Origin: Variovorax sp. Sphag1AA
GTDB lineage: Bacteria > Pseudomonadota > Gammaproteobacteria > Burkholderiales > Burkholderiaceae_C
Direction of reading: 5' to 3'
Length of the DNA stretch: 64,000 nt
Assembly: GCF_014192575.1 (NCBI RefSeq)
Contig: NZ_JACHYC010000007.1
Location: 402,556 to 466,555, forward strand
Part shown: positions 59,849 through 64,000 of the stretch, piece after piece
Position numbering within the stretch: position 1 is the stretch's first letter
How the letters are laid out: the number at the start of each line of letters is the position of its first letter
Program-made: the position numbers and the translations under genes
The notes under the pieces: model-generated
Database searches by the model: none
What the model was told of the DNA's origin: nothing
The model's input: only the letters and a program-made list of their open reading frames with translations

Positions 59849-60478
59849 ATGCCCTATACGTTGCCGAAACTTGCGTATGCCTATGACGCACTCGAACCGC
59901 ACATCGACGCACAGACCATGGAGATTCACTTCACCAAACATCATCAGACGTACGTGAACAATCTGAACGTTGCCCTTGAAGGCAGCGAGTTGGCCGAGCG
60001 TCCGGTCGAACAACTCATCGCCGGGGTGGAGAGCCTGCCTGCCGAACTGCGCGCGGCAGTACGAAACAATGGCGGCGGTCATGCCAACCACAGCTTGTTC
60101 TGGACGGTGATGTCGCCGAATGGCGGCGGCGCACCGACCGCCCAGCTGGCGCGGGCAATCGATACCGAGTTGGGTGGCTTCGACGCGTTCAAGGCCGCCT
60201 TTACCAAGGCCGCACTCACGCGGTTCGGTAGCGGCTGGGCCTGGCTCTGTGTCGATGCGGCGGGAGTGCTCTCGGTCGAGAGCTCGGGCAACCAAGACAG
60301 TCCGCTCATGGCCGGCATCGGTTCCGGCAATACGCCGATCCTGGGCCTCGACGTCTGGGAACACGCGTACTACCTGAAGTACCAGAACCGACGTCCCGAG
60401 TACATCGCGGCGTTCTACAACGTGATCGACTGGACCGAAGTCGAGCGGCGATACCTTGCTGCTCGACGACCGCAATGA
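59849..60478 (+). CDS. sodA: Superoxide dismutase, Mn-type
   Basis: A 209-residue Fe/Mn SOD. Metal ligands are H27, H81 (NGGGHANHSLFW), D168 and H172 (DVWEHAYY). GNQDSPLM places the second-sphere glutamine at Q149, the position typical of manganese enzymes. A Mn enzyme in a Fur-controlled operon with a ZIP transporter suits iron-sparing defence against superoxide. Start ATG at 59849. Confidence 0.9.
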   Translation: MPYTLPKLAYAYDALEPHIDAQTMEIHFTKHHQTYVNNLNVALEGSELAERPVEQLIAGVESLPAELRAAVRNNGGGHANHSLFWTVMSPNGGGAPTAQLARAIDTELGGFDAFKAAFTKAALTRFGSGWAWLCVDAAGVLSVESSGNQDSPLMAGIGSGNTPILGLDVWEHAYYLKYQNRRPEYIAAFYNVIDWTEVERRYLAARRPQ

Positions 60479-60485
60479 CTACGCG

Positions 60486-61400
60486 ATGGCCACCAAGAAC
60501 ACTCCAAACGACGTGATGGCGTCGAGCCGCACACGCCCGCGCGTCTGGATCGGTCGCGGCATCGCGTGCGCCGGCGCTCTTGTGCTGCTTGCACAGGTCT
60601 GGCAATTCGTGCGCGGCAACCCGGTCGTGCTGAGCGCATTCGTCGGCGGAACGGTGGCGGCGATCGCCACCGCGTTGGGCACATTGCCGGTCGTTTTCTC
60701 GCAACGCCTCTCGGATCGGGTGCAGGACACGCTGTTCGGATTCGGAGCGGGCGTGATGCTTGCCGCCAGTGCGTTTTCGCTGGTGATCCCGGGAATTGCA
60801 GCGGCCAGGGCAGGCGGAACCTTCGGAGGCAGCCCATGGGCCGCTGGCAGCGTGGTCGGCAGTGCGATCCTCGTCGGCGCGCTAGCGCTCTTGATGATGG
60901 AGAGGTTGCTGCCGCATGAGCATTTCATCAAGGGGCGCGAGGGGCACTCCGCCCGGATGTTGCGGCGCACCTGGCTTTTCGTGATTGCCATTGCCTTGCA
61001 TAACCTGCCCGAAGGGCTCGCCATCGGTGTCGGCTACGCGGGCAACGAAGGGTTGCGCGCCGACGCGTTGGCCATGGGTATCGCTATTCAGGATGTGCCC
61101 GAGGGACTGGTGGTCGCGGTCGCATTGCTTGCCGCGGGATACAGGCGTTCGTTCGCAGTCGCGCTCGGTGCAGCGTCCGGACTGGTCGAACCGATAGGCG
61201 CGGTTCTCGGTGCGGCCGTCTTCGGCTATTCGGCCGCGCTGCTGCCGTGGGGTCTCGGCTTCGCGGCCGGTGCGATGCTTTTTGTGATCAGCCACGAGAT
61301 CATCCCCGAGTCCCATCGAAAGGGACATGAGGCCTTTGCAACGGGCGGCTTGATGGTTGGCTTCGTGCTGATGATGTTGCTCGACACAGCCATGGCTTGA
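60486..61400 (+). CDS. ZIP-family metal transporter
   Basis: A 304-residue transporter with eight helices. Metal-site motifs HNLPEGLAIGVGYAG and QDVPEGLVVAVAL, EPIGAVLGA, and ISHEIIPESHRKGHE are those of ZIP importers for zinc, iron or manganese. Given the Mn-type SOD eight bases upstream and the Fur box, manganese import is a good guess, but the sequence does not decide. Confidence 0.88.
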   Translation: MATKNTPNDVMASSRTRPRVWIGRGIACAGALVLLAQVWQFVRGNPVVLSAFVGGTVAAIATALGTLPVVFSQRLSDRVQDTLFGFGAGVMLAASAFSLVIPGIAAARAGGTFGGSPWAAGSVVGSAILVGALALLMMERLLPHEHFIKGREGHSARMLRRTWLFVIAIALHNLPEGLAIGVGYAGNEGLRADALAMGIAIQDVPEGLVVAVALLAAGYRRSFAVALGAASGLVEPIGAVLGAAVFGYSAALLPWGLGFAAGAMLFVISHEIIPESHRKGHEAFATGGLMVGFVLMMLLDTAMA

Positions 61401-61422
61401 CCGAGCAGCAGGGGATCTATTC

Positions 61423-62031
61423 ATGATTGACTACGACCCTGTCGACCAACTGATCGATGAACACCTCGCACTTGTGCGCCACTATGGCCAAGTGCAAATG
61501 CGCTGTGGTGACTTGGTGCGCGAGCAGGCCGCCGAGATCGAAAAGTTGCGCGCGCAGACCATTCGGTTGCGCGCGGCCGTGATTGTTCGGGATACCGCAT
61601 TGGCATGGGCACAGGAATACCGAGCTTCGCTAGAAGCATCGATTCCCGGTCTGCCCAGGCGGAAAGCTCTGGCGCAACGCGTCGATGCATTGCTGGCACG
61701 CATTCAAGAGTTGATGCGCGAGCGGCTGCATTGGCAGCGGCGCAGTCCACCGGAACACGCGCCTGTCGTGACGGCCATGCATGGACCCGTCGATGTCACT
61801 CATCGAGCGGAGCCCGAAGCAGAGGTCGAAGACCTTGCGGACCTGGAGAGCAGCCTCGTCGCGGCTGATCTTGTAATTTGCCAGACCGGCTGCCTCAGCC
61901 ATGGCGCGTATTGGCGCGTCCAAGACCTCTGCCGGCGCACCGGCAAGGCTTGCGTACTCGTCCAGGAGCCGGACGCCATTCGCATCGTTCGAATTGACAG
62001 GGAGTCCGCGCGCGAGCAACACGACGCGTGA
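61423..62031 (+). CDS. DUF2325 protein
   Basis: A 202-residue protein. The N-terminal two thirds are helical and probably coiled-coil (EQAAEIEKLRAQTIRLRAAV). The C-terminal domain carries the DUF2325 signature ADLVICQTGCLSHGAYWRVQDLCRRTGKACVLVQ, with a conserved cysteine. Last gene of the Fur-box operon, 22 bases after the ZIP gene. Function unknown. Confidence 0.75.
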   Translation: MIDYDPVDQLIDEHLALVRHYGQVQMRCGDLVREQAAEIEKLRAQTIRLRAAVIVRDTALAWAQEYRASLEASIPGLPRRKALAQRVDALLARIQELMRERLHWQRRSPPEHAPVVTAMHGPVDVTHRAEPEAEVEDLADLESSLVAADLVICQTGCLSHGAYWRVQDLCRRTGKACVLVQEPDAIRIVRIDRESAREQHDA

Positions 62032-62108
62032 TGCCTCAGCGCCAATGCGACGGCCTCGCGAAACTCGAAGTCATCACGTGCTCCGCGATCGCGTCCGGCA
62101 CGGGGCAG

Positions 62109-63905
62109 CTAGAAGCGATAGTTCGCCGTTGCCACGATCTTTCGCAAATCGCCATAGCGGCAGATGCCGGAACTGCAATTGCTGAGGTAAAGCTTGTCGG
62201 TCAGGTTGCGAATGTTCAGCGCCAGGCTCCAACGCTGAAAGTCATAGCCGATGAGCGCATCGAGCAATGTGTAGGCAGGAACCTTGGCTCCGGCGGATTC
62301 CTGGTACCCGTAGTTCGAGCCCACGAAGCGCGCGCCCAGGCCCACCTTGATGCCGGAACCGAAGCGATAGTCCGTCCACACGGACATTTGATTTCTAGAA
62401 ACGGCCTGCATCTGTTTGCCGATCTCGCTCGGCGTACTGCTGGCCGTGACTTCCGCCGTCGGCGTGAAGGTGTAGGCTGCCACGACGTTCAGGTCGCGGA
62501 TCGGTTGAAACGCTGCTTCGAACTCGAGACCGCGCACCAGAATCTCGCCCGTCTGCTTCGGTAGGAAATCTTCGGTGTAAGTCACGTAGTTTTGGCGCCG
62601 AAGATCGAATACCGCGGCGCTATACGTGCTCTTGCCGCCGGGCGGCTGAAAGCGGATACCGGCTTCGTACTGCCGACCCGTTTCGGGCTTCAGCGGTGTG
62701 TTCGTGTCCGGATCGATCGTCAAGGTCGGGGAGAAGGATTCGGAATAGCTCAGGTATGGTGCCCATCCGCTCGGATGAAGATAGACCAAGCCAGCGCGGC
62801 TGGTGAACTTGTGATCCGAGAAGCGTGTTGTCGATCCGTCGAGGTAGCTGTCCACCGTTGCGGAGGCATCGTCATACCGGCCACCCAATGTGGCAACCCA
62901 GTCGCCCCACCTGATCTGATCCTGCAGGTAGAAGCCGGTCTGCGATAGCCTGGTTCTGGCATCGAACCACGGATTGCCCGGAAGGGCGTCGTTGGTGTAG
63001 ACAGGCGCGAAACCGTCAATCGGGGAGACGGTGCCGTCGTTGTAGGTACGTTGGTAGTTCCGCGACTGCTGGAAGTCCAGCCCGAACAGGAAGGTGTGCT
63101 GCCAGTCGCCCAGGTTGACCCTGGCTTGCGCCTGATTGTCGATGGTCCCTAGCTTGATCTTTTCTTTGCTGCCGAAGGTGTATCGGTTGAATACCCGGAA
63201 GTTGGCCGGGTTCTCGGGCACATCGGGGTCGACGACGAAAAAGTCGCTCTGGTTGTACACCTGCCTGTAGTCGACATCGATGGATCCATAGCGAGCGTTC
63301 TGGCGCAACGTCCATGTGTCGTTCACGCGATGCTCGAGCAGGTAGCCGACCATCCACTGGTCCTGGTTGAAGTGATCGAAGTTGGGCTCACCCACATAGG
63401 TCTTCGGGGAAAAGCGCCCGTTGGGATTGGGTAGCAGCGTGCCGACTTCCGGAAAGCCGGCATAGGAGCTTCCGTCGCGGATTCTCAGGTAGTGTGAAAG
63501 CAGCGTGAGCGAGGTGTCGCTCGACGGGCGCCAAGTGAGGGACGGGGCAATGAAGGCGCGGTCGTTTGGCAGGCCGCTGCCCTCCAGCTTGGCGTCGCGA
63601 ACCAGTCCGGTGATGCGGTAGAGCACCTTGCCTTCTTGGTCCAGCGGACCCGAAAAATCGCCTGCGATCTGGCGATGCGAGTTGTCGCCCAGTTGCACCT
63701 GCATCTCGCGCAGAGGTTCCTCGGTCGGCCGCTTGCTGACCACGTTGATCATGCCGCCGGGGCCGTTTTGTCCATAGAGCACCGACGACGGACCGCGCAG
63801 GACCTCTACGCGCTCAGTCCCATAGTTCTCTGTCTGCCAGATGGCCCAGCCGTTGTTGTTGCGCAGTTGCAGGCCGTCTAGGTAGTACCCCGGTGTCTGT
63901 GCATC
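62109..63905 (-). pseudogene. TonB-dependent siderophore receptor, 5' end lost to an insertion sequence
   Basis: About 598 codons of a TonB receptor with plug (PGYYLDGLQLRNNNGWAIW, VEVLRGPSSVLYGQNGPGGMINVVSKRP) and full barrel ending ANYRF. Upstream, homology stops around 63905, where an IS-like end begins, and a stop codon follows in frame at about 63940. The signal peptide and first half of the plug are therefore missing. It is the second receptor of the iron region and now probably inactive. Confidence 0.78.
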
Positions 63906-64000
63906 TGACGTCTCCCCCGAATTCCGGACTTTTCAAAACTAGAGGTAAGGTGGCTTTTTCGGCCGGCCCGCGAGGGCAGGAAGGAGAAGCGATGAAGAGG
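63906..64000 (+). mobile_element. End of an IS3-like insertion sequence (partial)
   Basis: From TGACGTCTCCCCCGAATTCC the sequence no longer matches the receptor. It leads after about 85 bases to AGGAAGGAGAAGCG and an ATG at 63992, the layout of an IS3-family left end with the orfA start. Only the first three codons of the ORF are visible, so the family assignment is tentative. Confidence 0.5.

Noticed and set aside
1..64000. tRNA, rRNA, CRISPR arrays or replication origins
   Set aside because: No cloverleaf, rRNA or regular repeat-spacer pattern was seen by eye; a tRNAscan/CRISPR search would settle it.

Overview
The window is GC-rich, densely coded DNA of a betaproteobacterium, most likely a Burkholderiales/Comamonadaceae relative. 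This is inferred from codon use, the FisR-type sulfur regulator, TRAP and Tm-1-like clusters, PiuC/Fiu-type iron genes and an IS3-like end. No rRNA, tRNA or CRISPR was seen, so the species cannot be fixed.

Left part (1-8.7 kb): a sulfane-sulfur oxidation operon (DUF2892, persulfide dioxygenase, DUF442) reads leftward from a sigma-54 promoter. It diverges from fisR, whose three sensing cysteines fall at 53, 64 and 71. Then come two small secreted proteins, a solitary Rieske protein with a small periplasmic protein, a VWA protein, an MgtC/DUF4010 transporter and a frameshifted PAP2 phosphatase.

Centre (8.7-34.8 kb), the main result: a fluoride-response island. I find nine fluoride (crcB-motif) riboswitches in about 24 kb, at 10914, 14339, 16558, 21430, 21592, 26386, 32137, 32293 and 34739. 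Most sit directly behind a sigma-70 promoter with 17-base spacing. They head nine transcription units: (a) DUF190 - Na+/H+ antiporter - UspA; (b) CLC-F fluoride/proton antiporter - DUF190; (c) CrcB fluoride channel - HIT - Usp; (d) SdhA - dynamin-like GTPase - DUF211 - VIT-like membrane protein; (e) a protein with four CPxC/CxxH modules - enolase 1 - dynamin-like GTPase 2; (f) pyrophosphatase - enolase 2 - two MutS-like ATPases; (g) a small membrane protein; (h) cyclopropane fatty acid synthase; (i) a small membrane protein - soluble P-type-ATPase-like HAD protein. The logic appears to be: expel fluoride, replace enzymes that fluoride inhibits (enolase, pyrophosphatase, succinate dehydrogenase), and remodel or protect the membrane. 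Several members (zinc-module protein, paired dynamins, MutS pair, small membrane proteins, CFA synthase) have no established fluoride role and are the best candidates for new biology.

Right arm of the island (35-42.5 kb): a ChrB-like protein, a P3A-type proton ATPase, a frameshifted gpmA, a COG4280 membrane protein, an MFS exporter, an endonuclease/phosphatase-fold protein and an internally deleted second chrB. That remnant keeps the same 16-base operator as the intact copy.

Right part (43-64 kb): a LacI-regulated catabolic cluster (PEP-hydrolase-family protein, SDR, Gfo/Idh/MocA, TRAP binding protein, LacI, Tm-1-like protein, fused TRAP DctQM), an SDR, a TetX-like flavin monooxygenase, and iron-limitation genes (TonB receptor, PiuC, PepSY; then a Fur-box operon with Mn-type SOD, ZIP transporter and DUF2325 protein). 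It ends with a second TonB receptor cut by an insertion-sequence end at about 63906.
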